From: Cordilura impudica | Lineage: Eukaryota; Arthropoda; Insecta; Diptera; Scathophagidae | Length of the DNA stretch: 64,000 nt | Assembly: GCA_963682025.1 (NCBI GenBank) | Contig: OY821520.1 | Coordinates: 131,849,437-131,913,436 of the forward strand | Reading direction: 5' to 3' | Part shown: piece by piece, positions 43,110 through 54,130 of the stretch | Position numbering within the stretch: the stretch's first letter is position 1 | Layout of the letters: each line of letters opens with the position of its first letter | Notes under the pieces: model-generated | Databases searched by the model: none | Seen by the model: the letters and a program-made list of their open reading frames with translations, nothing else | What the model was told of the DNA's origin: nothing | Position numbers and translations under genes: made by a program

Positions 43110-44825
43110 AATCGAGAATCAAAACGTTCTTAAAAACATGCTCTTTAAGAAAAAAACAGACACTTTTTTAAAAAAGGTACTTTTTTTTTTAAAAATTGCA
43201 CTGTTTTAAGAAAAAGCGCTGTGTTAAGAAAAAGTACTAATTTAAGAAAAAAAAAATTTTTTAAGCAAATGTTGATTTTTTTAAGAATAGGTGTTTTTAA
43301 ACTAAAAGGTACTTTTTTAAAAACGTTATTTTTATATAAACGGTAATTTTTTAAGAAAATTTACTTTTGTGAGAAAAGTAAAGTAGAGAAATATTAAAGT
43401 ACTTTTTAGTGAACATTTGCTTATTTAAAAAAGATATTGTTTCAAGATAGATACTTCTTTATGAGAGGGTACTTTTTTCAAAAGGTAAAGTTTTAAAATC
43501 AGGATCTTTTTAATAACGGTACAATTTAGAAAACGTAATTTTGTTTTAGGAAATGGTAGTTTTATGACAAAAAGTACTTTTTAAGAAAATGTACTTTTGA
43601 GAAAAGGTGCGTTTTAAAACAGATACTTTTTCTAAGAAAAAAGTACTTTTTTAAAATAAAGTTCTTTTTTTGAAAAAAAATTGGTTTTTTAAGAAAATTT
43701 CCTTTTTTAAGAAAAATCACTTTTTTTTAAGGAAATGTACTTTTTTAATTAGAAGACACCTTTTCAAGAAATGTATTTTCTGTAAGAAAGGACATTTACT
43801 TTTTTATAAAACTTACTTTCTTAAGAAAAGGTACAATTGAAGGAAATGTGTGTTTTTTAAAGAAAATGTACTTTTTAAAGAAAATTTACTTTATTAAGAA
43901 AATCAGTTTTTTTAACAGAAGGTAATTTTTTAACAAGAGGTACTTTTTAACAAAAGCTATTTTTGTAAACAAATGTGACTTTTAACCAAAGATTCTTTTT
44001 TAAGAAAATTATTTTTTTTAAGAAAAAGTACTTTTTTAGAAAAGATACGTTTTCAAGAAAAGTCCATTTTAATAAACGGTTCTTTTTTAGGAAAATGTAT
44101 ATTTTTAGAATAGCTGCTTCAATAGATTTGTTTCAAAAATTGTACTTTTGGAAAAAAGTACTTTGTTAACGAAAGGTACGTATTTATCAAAAGTAATTTT
44201 TTAACAAAAAGTACTTTATTTAGAAAAGGTACTTTTTTAAGAAAAGGTACTTTTTGAAGAAAATTTACGTTTTTAAACGAAGGTACTTATGCAATCAAAG
44301 TTGTGTTTTTAAGAAATGGCACCCTATTAACAAAAGGTACTTTATTGAGAAACGGAAATTTTTTAAGAAAAGGTCATTCTTTTATAAGTGATTCTTTTTT
44401 TAACATAAGGTACTTTTTTAAGAAAAGGCAAAAGGTCCTCTTTGCAAAAAGGTTATTTTTTAAAGAAAAGGCCCTTTTTCATGAAAATATACTTCCTTCA
44501 GTAAAAGTTATTTCTTAAGAAAAGGTACTTGCTTGAGAAAAGTATTATTTTAAGATAAGATACGATAAGATAAGAAAGGGTACCTTGATTTTAAAACGGT
44601 ATTAGAAATTCCGTTTTACAATAGTTCTTTTTAGTGAAGGTGCTTTTTTTAAAAAACTTTGGATTTTTAGAAAAGATACTTTTAAAAGCATGTGTGTATT
44701 AATTTATGAAAATTAAGAAAATTTAGTTGTTAAGTAAAGGTACTTTTTTAAGAAAAGGTTAATCTTTAAGAAGAGCTACTTTTCTAAGAAAATGTACTTT
44801 TGTACTTTTGTAAGAAAATTTGTGC
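43110..44825 (+). repeat. ~18-bp minisatellite (GGTACTTTTTTAAGAAAA-type), first block
   Basis: About 1.7 kb of strongly diverged units whose best form is AAAAGGTACTTTTTTAAG. Insertions and deletions of T and A runs blur the period. Lys/Phe-rich short frames (for example 43975-44169) come from it. The same array recurs at 49780-49950, 51310-52860, 53740-54060 and 59905-60405. Confidence 0.85.
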
Positions 44826-44829
44826 GTGC

Positions 44830-45235
44830 TAAATTTTAGAGAAATCCGTTGAAAAATAAAAATTTGTATAGCGAGCAAATATACCGAAAATAGGAAATAA
44901 ATTGTATACAAAAAGTGGGCGTAAAAGTAGGCGTGGCCGGCAAGAATCATATGGCGACCTTTCCCGGAGTACAGAGATAATGCGTACCAAATTTTAGAGA
45001 AATCCGTTGAAAAATAAAAATTTTTATAGCGAACAAATATAACAAAAAACCGAAAATGAATTGTACACAAAAAGTGGGCGAAAAAGTAGGCGTGGCCGGT
45101 AAGAAACCTATGGCGACCTCTCCTGGAGTACAGAGATCGTGTGTACCAAATTTCAGAGAAATCCGTTGAAAAATAAAAATTTGTATAGCGGTCAAACAAA
45201 CAAACAAACAAACAGAAAATGAATTTTTTATATAT
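44830..45235. repeat. ~158-bp tandem repeat, 2.4 units, ending in (CAAA)n
   Basis: The block AATTTTAGAGAAATCCGTTG...GTATAGCG...AGTAGGCGTGGCCGG...GGAGTACAGAGAT starts at about 44831, 44989 and 45148. The last unit ends GTCAAACAAACAAACAAACAAACAG. It looks like the 3' end of a retroelement or a satellite derived from one. The antisense open frames (44759-45211, 44947-45285) repeat the same text and are not genes. Confidence 0.75.
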
Positions 45236-45828
45236 GTATCATATATATATATATGATCATTATATATATGATCATCGAAATACATTTTACATTGTTTTTA
45301 TATTTCTGTGGTCACAATCGTTAATCACCTAAGTCGGCTTAAGTATGATTTGAATTATGTATGCTGTCATATTTTAGTAACGAAACATTATATTTACGTA
45401 AAATCACCATTTCTCTAACAACGTTTTTCTTAAAAGATGTTAATAAAAACATACTGACCTAGGTCGTAATGAAGCCCATTCACATTTATATAAAAAGGTA
45501 GTTTTTATCGAAAGCATGATTTTCGACTTTCGGTTAATGCTAATAACCACAAACTTATAAAATTATATATCTAGTCTAATGTTATATTAAAAAAAAAGAA
45601 ATTAAGTTGGATTAATTTCAAATTCAATTTCAATTTCCTTGATATAATATATAATTTAAATTTTGTTATACATGGATTTTTTTGCTAGTTGGGCCTGGCC
45701 AAAACTAAAATATTTCCCCTACATGACAATAAACAATTCTCAATGAAAAATTAACTTATATTTCCTTTTATTAGTTTTGAATAAACAAATGTTATTCACA
45801 TCGATGAGGTGGTACTAAAATGTTTTGT
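45236..45828. other. Gene-less AT-rich stretch
   Basis: Contains a TATATATATGATCATTATATATATGATCA palindromic microsatellite tract at about 45231-45272. Nothing else is supported. Confidence 0.45.
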
Positions 45829-46611
45829 TAATACCCTAAGACAATGTGGTCAGTGTATAATGACTTTGTGCTGATGTTTGTAACTACCAAAAACATTTGA
45901 AATAGACCCATCTCTTATTATACCGATCGACTCAGAATCACTTTCTGACTCAGAATCACTTTCTGAGTCGATTTAATGATTTCCGTCTGTCCGTTCGTAT
46001 TTCCGTCTGTGTGTCCATGTAAACCTTGTAATCAAACTACAGGTCGCAAATATGAAGATATTTTGATGAAATTTTATATATAAACTTTAATCGGCCATAG
46101 GATGTAGCTGTTGAAATTGCTGAAATTCGGTCCATGTTCAGACCTAGTCCCCATACAAATGACCCCTATGAAATCGACATAAATTGCCATAAGATCCAAG
46201 TTGTCATATAGATCTCAGTCAAATTGGATTTGTATGTGTTTAACATATTCACTAATCAGTAGTCGAAAAATAATCCCTGCTTCCCGATCTTCACTTAAAT
46301 CTATCAAAAAACAAAAATATTGCACAAATTTTTTTTAAATTTGGTTTGTATACATTTTTTCAAAACATAAGTTACTTTATAAAATATGGTCAGGATCGGT
46401 CCATTTTTCGACCTAGTCCCCATATAAAGTTTTCAGCCGATATGAATTTTTTCAAATCTGCAGCCAAGAAAATTAATAACAATGCAACTCAAATTTTGTT
46501 TATGCTTATTTTCTATATCCAATTAGTTGGACCGAAGAGATAGGGTCTCTAAACCATGGTATAGGGTATCATATAGTCGGTCTAGACCGGCTATAATTTT
46601 CTTACTTGTTT
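45829..46611 (+). mobile_element. mini-me/DINE-1-like element, family A
   Basis: Start TTAATACCCTAAGACAATG (diverged). The core has a short local duplication of GACTCAGAATCACTTTCTGA at about 45930-45968. It ends GGTCTAGACCGGCTATAATTTTCTTACTTGTTTT. Confidence 0.85.
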
Positions 46612-47276
46612 TTTTTATTTTTGTAATTTAGACTCGTCTTTGGTTTTGTAGTGTTTGTCAATAAGTATGTGAATTTATATTCCTGATTTGCATGCGTATC
46701 AGGTTGGGTGTATATAAATAAAAATCACACACCTATGGCCTTTTAGAAAGCCACTCTACAACACTTTAGACAAGGGTGGCAAACTCTTGATTTTAGGTCA
46801 ATTTTAAAAACGTTTCTCATTCCCTTATATACAATGGGGGAAGTTTTTTTTTTGTATAATTGGTGTGTTTGTGTTAGATGCGTGTGTGAGATAATAGATA
46901 ATTATCACAATTGTTTGGTTTTAAATTGGGATTATTTGAGTGAATGTCAGTGGTGGTTGATTTTATGCTGGCTTTTACTGTAGCTAGTTAGTTGATGTTT
47001 GAAAACTGATTTATGTCAACTTCTGCCAACAATATATTTTTAAAGTTTTTGATTGATTTTGCTTATTCGTTTATTATTTTCAAATATTGAATTAGAGACG
47101 TGGCTTTTTATTTCGATGTTGTAATTTATATCTGTTGTCTATGAAAATTTGGTTTTTAAAATAACATTGCTACAATGTAATACTCAAGTGTCAGTGATAC
47201 GGGAACTGAAAATTTTTTGGAGTGCTTTTGTGGGTAAATGTCTTTCGAAACTTGATTGTTTGATATGGAGAAATTA
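46612..47276. other. Gene-less stretch
   Basis: No supported feature. Confidence 0.45.
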
Positions 47277-47621
47277 GAATCTTGTGGAAATACAATTAAG
47301 TCACTCATGCAATATATTTTTCTGAGTAAAGAATTAACGGTACGTTATTTGATGATCCACTCAAGTTTTTTCCAAATATGCAGTACCGTTATAGTTTTTT
47401 GAAAATATAAAAAAATATTAACATTTCAATGTTTAGTTTTGTAAATAACCAGTCATTTCTTGAAACATCGCCGAAGTTAAGTGGACACATAATTAAGTCG
47501 CTTTAATTATCGAAGGAAAATATTTGGATTAGTACTACTTTATGGTCACCAAAAGGGTTTTATTGTTCTTTTAAAACACTTTAGCACCTTATGCTGTAGT
47601 TCAAATTGACGTTGTTAAACT

Positions 47622-49395
47622 ATGGGCAAAAATAATATCTCCACTACCGCTGGAACGAAGATCATTTGGAATTGCTTCCAAAATGATGGTGCAATTGTTG
47701 AAGTGGTGGAAATATTATCATTAGCGGACGGAAATGTTGTTAACGCTATTAAACATTATCAAAAATGTAAGACTTTTGATAATTTGCAAAGAGATAACCA
47801 ACGCAAAAAGATACCAACGCAAAAAGATAGGCTTATGGCCAGGATGCGTAAAATTGACCCATTCCTCTTATCAACTCAGACTAGATCGTGCATGGAGTCT
47901 GATATTGGCACTTAAATATCGGCAAGGACCATATGAAAGTTTCTGACTAAAAATAATCTTAATTGCCCCATAGCGAGAAAAAAACAAATGTGTCAAAAAA
48001 AAAAAAACAAGTAAGAAAAGTATAGTCGCTCCAGACCGACCATATGATACCCTATACCATGGTTTGGAGACCCTATTTTTCGGTCCAACTAATTCGATAT
48101 AGAAAATAAGCATAAACCAAATTTGAGTGGCATTGTTATTAATTTTTTTGGCTGCATATATGAAAAAGTTCATATCGGGTGCTATATTGATATGGGTACT
48201 AGGTCGAAAAATGGACCGATCATGACCATATTTGGTGAAGTCACTTATGTTTTGAAAAAATATGTACAAACCAAATTTGAGGATTTAATTGAAGATCGGG
48301 AAGCAGCTTATACGGGACCTATGACTAAGAATTGCCCTATAGGGGTTATTTTTGGACTACTGATTAATGGATGTAATAAATACATACAAACCCAATTTGA
48401 CTGAGATCTATATTATAATGTGGATCTTATGACACTTCGTGTTGGTTTAGGGGTCATTTTTATGGGGACTAGGTCTGAACATGGACCGAAAATCACCAAT
48501 TTCAACAGTGTTCATCCTGTGGCAGGTAAAAGCTTATGTACCAAATTTCATCAATATAGAGTATATTCATATTTGCTACCTGTAGTTTGATTACAAGCTT
48601 TACATGGACACACAGACGGATGGACGGACGGACAGACATCGTTAAATCGACTCAGAAAGTGATTCTAAGTCAATCGGTATAATAAAAGATGGCTCTAGGT
48701 CATATATTTTTGGTTGTTACAAACAGCAGCATAAAGTCATTATACCCAAACCACATAGTGGTATAGGGTATAAATATTCAGCAGCGCTTGAGGTTTGCAA
48801 TAATCCAACTTCGTAAGGATCGAAATTTTTGGAAATTAACAGTGTAGAGTGATGAAAAAAACTTCAACGTTTCCGGAAATGATGGCAGACCCTATGTGCA
48901 ACTACCAGTCAACAAATGTTTGAACCCAAATTAAACAAAAAAAAAAAAAACCGTAAACACGGAGGGTCGTCAGTAATGGTGTGGGGGTATTTTACCTAGT
49001 CCGGTGTTGGTCCCTTAGTTAAAATCGATGGGAAAATGACCGTGGAAATGTACAAAGATATCCCTGAGAATAACCTAGACAACGTTTATGCTGATGATTT
49101 ACCACTAGCAGGGATATTTCAGCGGGATAACGACCCGAAGCATACATCTCAGATCGTTAAGATTTGGTTTCATGAAAACAATATAAAGGTTCTTAAACGG
49201 CCAGATCGAAATACCGATTTAAGGCCGATAGAATATCTATCGGGGATAGGAAAACCGGCAGTTGCGGCCAGAAAACCTACAAATAAAAATGCACTCTGGG
49301 ATATTATTCAGGCAAAATGGAACAAAATTACTTCTCAGCAGTATTACGCTTTAGCTAAAGCAATGCAAAACAGATGTGCCGAAGTAATCCTCTAA
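47622..49395 (+). pseudogene. Tc1-family transposase, broken
   Basis: The N-terminal paired-type helix-turn-helix region is open from MGKNNISTTAGTKIIWNC to about 47915. After the mini-me/DINE-1 insert, the text resumes with NIQQRLRFAIIQ, a stop in place of the Trp before SDEKNF (first catalytic Asp), HGGSSVMVWGYF, GVGPLVKIDGKMTVEMYK, QRDNDPKHTSQIVK (second Asp) and LRPIEYL (catalytic Glu), ending at 49393. The DD(34)E residues are mostly readable, but the stop, the frameshifts and the 768-bp insertion make it non-functional. Confidence 0.88.
48006..48773 (-). mobile_element. mini-me/DINE-1-like element, family A, inside the Tc1 transposase
   Basis: The plus strand shows AAACAAGTAAGAAAAGTATAG at the left and GTGGTATAGGGTATAA at the right. 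The GACGGATGGACGGACGGACAG tract is near 48620. It interrupts the transposase frame between the helix-turn-helix and catalytic regions. Confidence 0.88.
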
Positions 49396-49779
49396 AGAGG
49401 GGACCCAACAAAATACTAAAGGTTCAAAGTAGTTTAAATTAAAAATAAAACAATTTAAACAAATTTTAAAAATCTTTTCTGATAACTTAATTATATGTCC
49501 ACACAAAATATAAGACTTGTACAATAAAAAAAGTATTTACAATGAATGATTTTTTTTTAGATATTGCAACTAAATAAATAGAAGTTGCTTTTGTTCAAAT
49601 TTTAATTAAAACTGTTTTATAAAAAAAAATAAATATTACTGCATAATTGACTTAATTATGTCCACAAGTGTATATTTAAATCATTAACTAAGTCGTGAAC
49701 GCTCTATGCTAAATTTTTAATTTCATTTAATTATCGCTCATATGTCTAAGTATAAATATTAATATGATATCTAGCATCG

Positions 49780-49950
49780 CATAAATTGTACACGTTTTTT
49801 TTTTAAAGTTTCTTTTCTTCAGCAAGTAAATTTTCATAGAAAAAAAAAAATATGTTTTGATAAAAAAGTAAATTTTCACCAAAATCGACCTCTTCTTAGA
49901 ATAAAAGCGCATTTGCTTAAAATAGTAGTTTTTCTGAAAAAGTAACTATA
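49780..49950. repeat. ~18-bp minisatellite, second block
   Basis: Diverged units (AAAAAAGTAAATTTTC, AGCGCATTTGCTTAAAATAGT, TTTCTGAAAAAGTAAC) similar to the 43110-44825 array, cut off by the next mini-me/DINE-1 element. Confidence 0.6.
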
Positions 49951-49953
49951 CTT

Positions 49954-50730
49954 AAACAAGTTAGAAATTATAGTCGGTCTAGACCGACTATACGAAATCC
50001 TATACCATGGTTTAGAGACCGTATATCTTTGGGCCAAATAATTCGATATAGAAAATAATCATAAACCAAATTTGAGTGGCATTTTTATTAATTTTTTTGG
50101 CTGCAGATATGAACAAGTAAATATCGGAAGTTATTTTTATATGGAGAATATGTCGTAATACGGAACGATCCTGACCATTTTTCTTTAAGTCACTTATATT
50201 TAAAAAAAATAAATACAAACCAAATTTGAGAAAAATCTGCGCACAATTTTTGTTTTTTTTTTTTTTGATAGATTTAAGTGAAGATCGGGAAACAGCTCTA
50301 TATGGGGCCTATAACTAAGAATTATCCCATAGGGATTATTCTTGGACTGCTGATTAATGGATATAATAAACACATACAAACCCAATTTGACTGAGATCTA
50401 TATGATAATTTGGATCTTATGGCAATTTATGTCGATTTCATAGGAGTCATTTGTATGCGGACTAGATCTGAACACGGACCGAATTTCACCAATTTCACCA
50501 AATTTCATCAAAATATATTCATATTTGCGACCTGTAGTTTTGATTACAATGTTTACATGGACACACAGACGGACGGACGGACGCACGGACGGATATCGCT
50601 AAATCGACTCAGAACGTGATCCTGAGTCGATCGGTATAATAAGGGAAGGATCTAGGTCAAATATTTTTGGTAGTTACAAACAGCAGCACAAAGACATTAT
50701 ACCCAAACCACATGGTATTATAGGGTATAA
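49954..50730 (-). mobile_element. mini-me/DINE-1-like element, family A
   Basis: It reads AAACAAGTTAGAAATTATAGTCGGTCTAGACCGACTATACG on plus at the left. The right end is CCACATGGTATTATAGGGTATAA. The tract GACGGACGGACGCACGGACG is at about 50570. Near full length. Confidence 0.88.
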
Positions 50731-50738
50731 AAACTAAC

Positions 50739-51089
50739 GCCGTTTTCTTTGCTGACAGCAAATGTCGCATATTCTAAATGAAGGGAAACCTTATACATCA
50801 ATCGAAAGGTCTCAAAGTTGAGCTTTCGTAAATCAGAAAAAATTGTAGCTATTGCCTTCTTTCAGGTCATAGTGTATGAAAATATTTCCCCGTTGTTCCT
50901 TTTTTTTTTAATATTTTCACCTCATGACTTCAAAGAGGACAATATCAAAATTTTTTGCATTTTATGCACACGGCACTTTGAGAACTTTCGATTGATGTAT
51001 GTTATGATAATACATATGTATATTAAAAAATACACTTTTTGAAAAAGTGCAAATAAAATGCGACATTTTTGGTTAGAAAGGAAAACGGC
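50739..51089. mobile_element. Candidate MITE with GCCGTTTTC ends
   Basis: Left GCCGTTTTCTTTGCTGACAG...AAATGTCGCAT. The right end is the complement of GCCGTTTTCCTTTCTAACC...AAATGTCGCAT, giving imperfect TIRs of about 32 bp. No clear target duplication is seen; the left flank abuts a mini-me/DINE-1 end. Confidence 0.5.
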
Positions 51090-51214
51090 AAAAATTTTCC
51101 TTAAAAATAGCTTATCTTGAAGCAGTTTTTCATTTTTGGAAAAACTGTACCAAATACGTGCATTTGGTAAAAAAAAAAAAATGTAAAGTATATTATGTTA
51201 TTGTATATTTTTTC

Positions 51215-51302
51215 ATTCAGATCCCTGAAGATGAACAGCGGCGTTAGTCGAAATATTGGATAAAATAAAAAATAAGTCTGCTTGTTATTATTGTTATTAA
51301 GC
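51215..51302 (+). mobile_element. Probable 3' end of a LINE
   Basis: ATCCCTGAAGATGAACAGCG followed by TTAGTCGAAATATTGG and a TTATTATTGTTATTA tail. The CTGAAGATG...CGAAA phrase is commonly found at the end of insect non-LTR elements. There is no coding part. Confidence 0.4.
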
Positions 51303-51309
51303 TCTTTGT

Positions 51310-52860
51310 AAATAAATTTACTTCATAAAAAAAGCTTCTTTTAGGGAAAAATACTTTTTAAAAAAGGGGTACGTTTTTAGAAATAGTACTTTCTTGGAAA
51401 AGGTAAATATTTAGTAAAGGTAAGAGGGACTATTATAGAAAATGTATTTTTTTTTTTAAAAAGTTACTTTTTAAGCAAACGTAATTTTTTAAGAAACTGT
51501 ATTTTTTATAAAATGCATTTGTCAGAAAAAGTACTTCTTTTGAAGAGCAACTTATTTGTTTAGTAAATGGAATTTATGTGAGAAAATTACTTTTTCAGGA
51601 CAGTAACTTTTTTAGAAAAAGCACTTTTTTCAAAAATTTTTTTAAACAAAATGTCCTTTTTTTAGAGAACAAGCTTTCTCAGAAAAGGTCCTTTTTTCAG
51701 AAAATATACTTTTTTAAAAAGGTAATTATTTTAAAAGGTACTTTTTGTAGAAAAAAAAAATTTACTTAAAAAAAATGATTCTAAGGAAAACGTACTTTTC
51801 TAAGAAGAAGACAATTTTTTTACGGCAATTGTGTTTTATTTAAAAAAGATACATCTGTAGGATGTAATATTTCTTTACCAAAAGCTACTTTTTAATAAAA
51901 TGTATTTTTATAAGAAAATGAACTTCTTGAAAAAGTATTTTTCAGAAATTGTATTTTTTATAGAAAAGAATTTTTTTATTAAATTATGATTTCTAAGAAA
52001 ATAATATTTTTTTTATGGAAATGAACTTTTCTTAGAAAAATAATTGTAAACGAAATAAGTAAAAAAAATTTATTTATAATTAAAAATTAACTTTATAAGA
52101 AAAAGTTTTTTAAAAAGGTACTTTTTTTGGCAAAGATAAATTTTTGGAAAAGGTGCTTTTTCTATAGAATGCTCTAAGTATTTTATTAAATGCATTTGAA
52201 AAAAAAGTACTTTTTTAAGGAACTGTATTTTATGTAAAATTAATTTTTTAGAAAATGAACTCTTTATTAAAGAAAATCTTATTTTTTTAATTGTGGCGGC
52301 ATTTTTATAAGAAAATCTAATTTTTAGGGATAAATAATTTTTTCGAAAAAGTCGCTTTATGAGAAAAACTACTTTTTTAGAAAAAATGCTTTTTTAAATA
52401 AACTATTTTGTTTAAATTTACATTTTTTAATAGAATTTTTAAAAAAGGTACTTTTTTTTACAAAAATAAACATTTTTAAGAAAATGTATTTTTAAGAAAA
52501 GACAGCTTTTTAAAAAAGCAAGAAAAGGTAATTTTTCTTTGGAAATTGAACTTAATTAAGAAACTTTATTTTTTTGAAAGAGTATTTTTTGGAAAAGTAC
52601 TTTTTTCAAGCAGATGTAAATTTCTTAAAGACATTTTGCTTGCGTAAAAAAGCTACTTAAAAAAATTACTTTTACGTAACTGAAATTCTTGAGAATTTAC
52701 TTTACACAGAAGGTAATTTTTATAGAAAAATATTTTTTTCTAGGAAATTATACCTTTAAGAAAATTTACTTTTCTAAGAAAAGTTACTTTTTAAAAAGTA
52801 TCGCAAGTGTATTTGATTCTAATTACCTATGCTAAATATATAACTATTCTAAAAAACTAC
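51310..52860 (+). repeat. ~18-bp minisatellite, third block
   Basis: Same family as 43110-44825, with units such as TTTTTTAGAAAAAGTACTTTTT and AGAAAATTTACTTTTTAAG. Divergence is high. Around 52850 the units flip to the complementary reading (AAAATGTACC, AAGAAAGTACG). Confidence 0.8.
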
Positions 52861-52899
52861 ATTTTCCAAGAAAGTACGTCTCCTAGAAAATGTACCCTT

Positions 52900-53632
52900 G
52901 CTAAAAATGTACCTTGTAATATTTTCGTTAAAAATTATATTTACTTTCTAAAGTTTATTTTCTCAAATTACCAGTTACCTTTTACCTCTCTTTAGCAAAG
53001 TGCTTTTCCTAAATAGATATTTTTTTAAAATATCTTTTTTGAAAAAAACTTTTAAATTTTTTGTTTTTTTTGAAACAAGTGCCTTTGTTTAAAAAATACT
53101 TTTTCTATAAAAAGTACTGTTCACGCGTACAGTGAGTGAACATGCCGATTGTTGGCTTAACGAAACACTCTCTTTAGTTCAAAAGGTTTATCGTTGCCCT
53201 TTGAGATGCCTTTGAGATGGTGTTTTGTTAAGCCAACAAATTATTACTAGTTTATCACCCGAATTGTAAAAAATGTACCTTGTAATCTTTTCGTTAAAAA
53301 TTATATTTACTTTCTAAAGGTTATTTTCTTAAATTAACATTTACCTTTTTATCTTTCTTTAGCAAAGTAGCTTTTCCTAAATAAATATTTTTTTAAAATA
53401 CCTTTTTTGAAAAATACTCTTTTTTCATTTTTTTTTTCAAACAAGTGCCTTTGTTTAAAAAATACTTTTTCTCTAAAAAGTAGTGTTTACGCGTTCATTG
53501 AGTGAACACGCCGTTTATGGGCATATCGAAACACTCTCTTTAACTCAAAAGGTTTATCGTTGCCCTTTGAGATGCCTTTGAGATGGTGTTTTGTTAAGCC
53601 AACAAATTATTACTAGTGTATCAACCGAATTT
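52900..53632. repeat. 366-bp tandem duplication containing a hairpin
   Basis: ACCTTGTAAT...CGTTAAAAATTATATTTACT at 52911 recurs at 53277, and the two units run in parallel to about 53632. Both include CTCTTTA(G/A)(T/C)TCAAAAGGTTTATCGTTGCCCTTTGAGATGCCTTTGAGATGGTG. Unit 1 has a near-perfect stem-loop at 53152-53236 (TTGGCTTAACGAAACAC with its complement). In unit 2 the left arm is changed (TATGGGCATATCGAAACAC). Confidence 0.85.
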
Positions 53633-53739
53633 TAAGGTACGTTCAACCCCCTATATATAAATATCGAAATATTTATAATAAATAAATACATTTTTATAAC
53701 GATTTCAAAAAACTAATTCCGATTGTTTTTGTTTTTCTA

Positions 53740-54060
53740 TATTTTTTCTGGGAAATATTTTTCAAGAAAAGCAAGTACCTTTCCTGAAAGTACATTTTCA
53801 AGAAGTTCAATTCAGTAAAAGTAAACTCTTTTTTAATAAGTAGCTTTTGCCAGATAAATATCTTTTCTTAAAAAGTACATTTACTTAAAAGTACTGTTTC
53901 CTAAGAAAAATGCCTGTTCCTGAAAACTAAATTTTCTTATAAAAATCCCATTTATTAAAATAACTAGGTTTTCTTTTAAAATACAGTTTCTTACATAAAA
54001 TACAGTTTCTTAAATAAGTAAGGTTTTCTTTAAAAGTACGTTCTTCTAAAAAAAGTTTTT
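53740..54060 (-). repeat. ~18-bp minisatellite, fourth block, reverse reading
   Basis: Units read AAGTACCTTTCCTGAAAGTACATTTTC and TTCTTAAAAAGTACATTTACT, the complement of the 43-52-kb units. Confidence 0.75.
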
Positions 54061-54069
54061 TTTTAAATA

Positions 54070-54125
54070 AATAGTTCTTTATTTACAATCTCTCCGAGGA
54101 CAATAAGGAAATTAGTTAACAATAT
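54070..54125 (-). mobile_element. 3' untranslated piece of a Jockey-type LINE
   Basis: TTTATTTACAATCTCTCCGAGGACAATAAGGAAATTAG resembles the sequence TTTATTTACAATCTATCCATTTAAGGATAATAAGCAAATT at 54171. It is therefore the tail of a second, truncated insertion of the same family, read on minus. Confidence 0.5.
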
Positions 54126-54130
54126 ATACA

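Larger units (their letters stand above)
47277..49670 (+). mobile_element. Tc1-like transposon with IR/DR ends, interrupted
   Basis: The outer ends (CTTGTGGAAATACAATTAAGTC at 47281; complement CTTGTGGACATAATTAAGTC ending about 49670, then TA) and inner repeats (GTGGACACATAATTAAGTCG at 47481; complement GTGTGGACATATAATTAAGT at 49485-49504) give two direct repeats per inverted end. This IR/DR arrangement is known for some Tc1 elements. The left end has decayed. A transposase pseudogene lies inside, and a 768-bp mini-me/DINE-1 copy splits it. Confidence 0.85.

Noticed and set aside
44759..45285. 150- and 112-codon minus-strand frames
   Set aside because: They read through a ~158-bp tandem repeat and give the same text repeatedly. 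No independent coding support.
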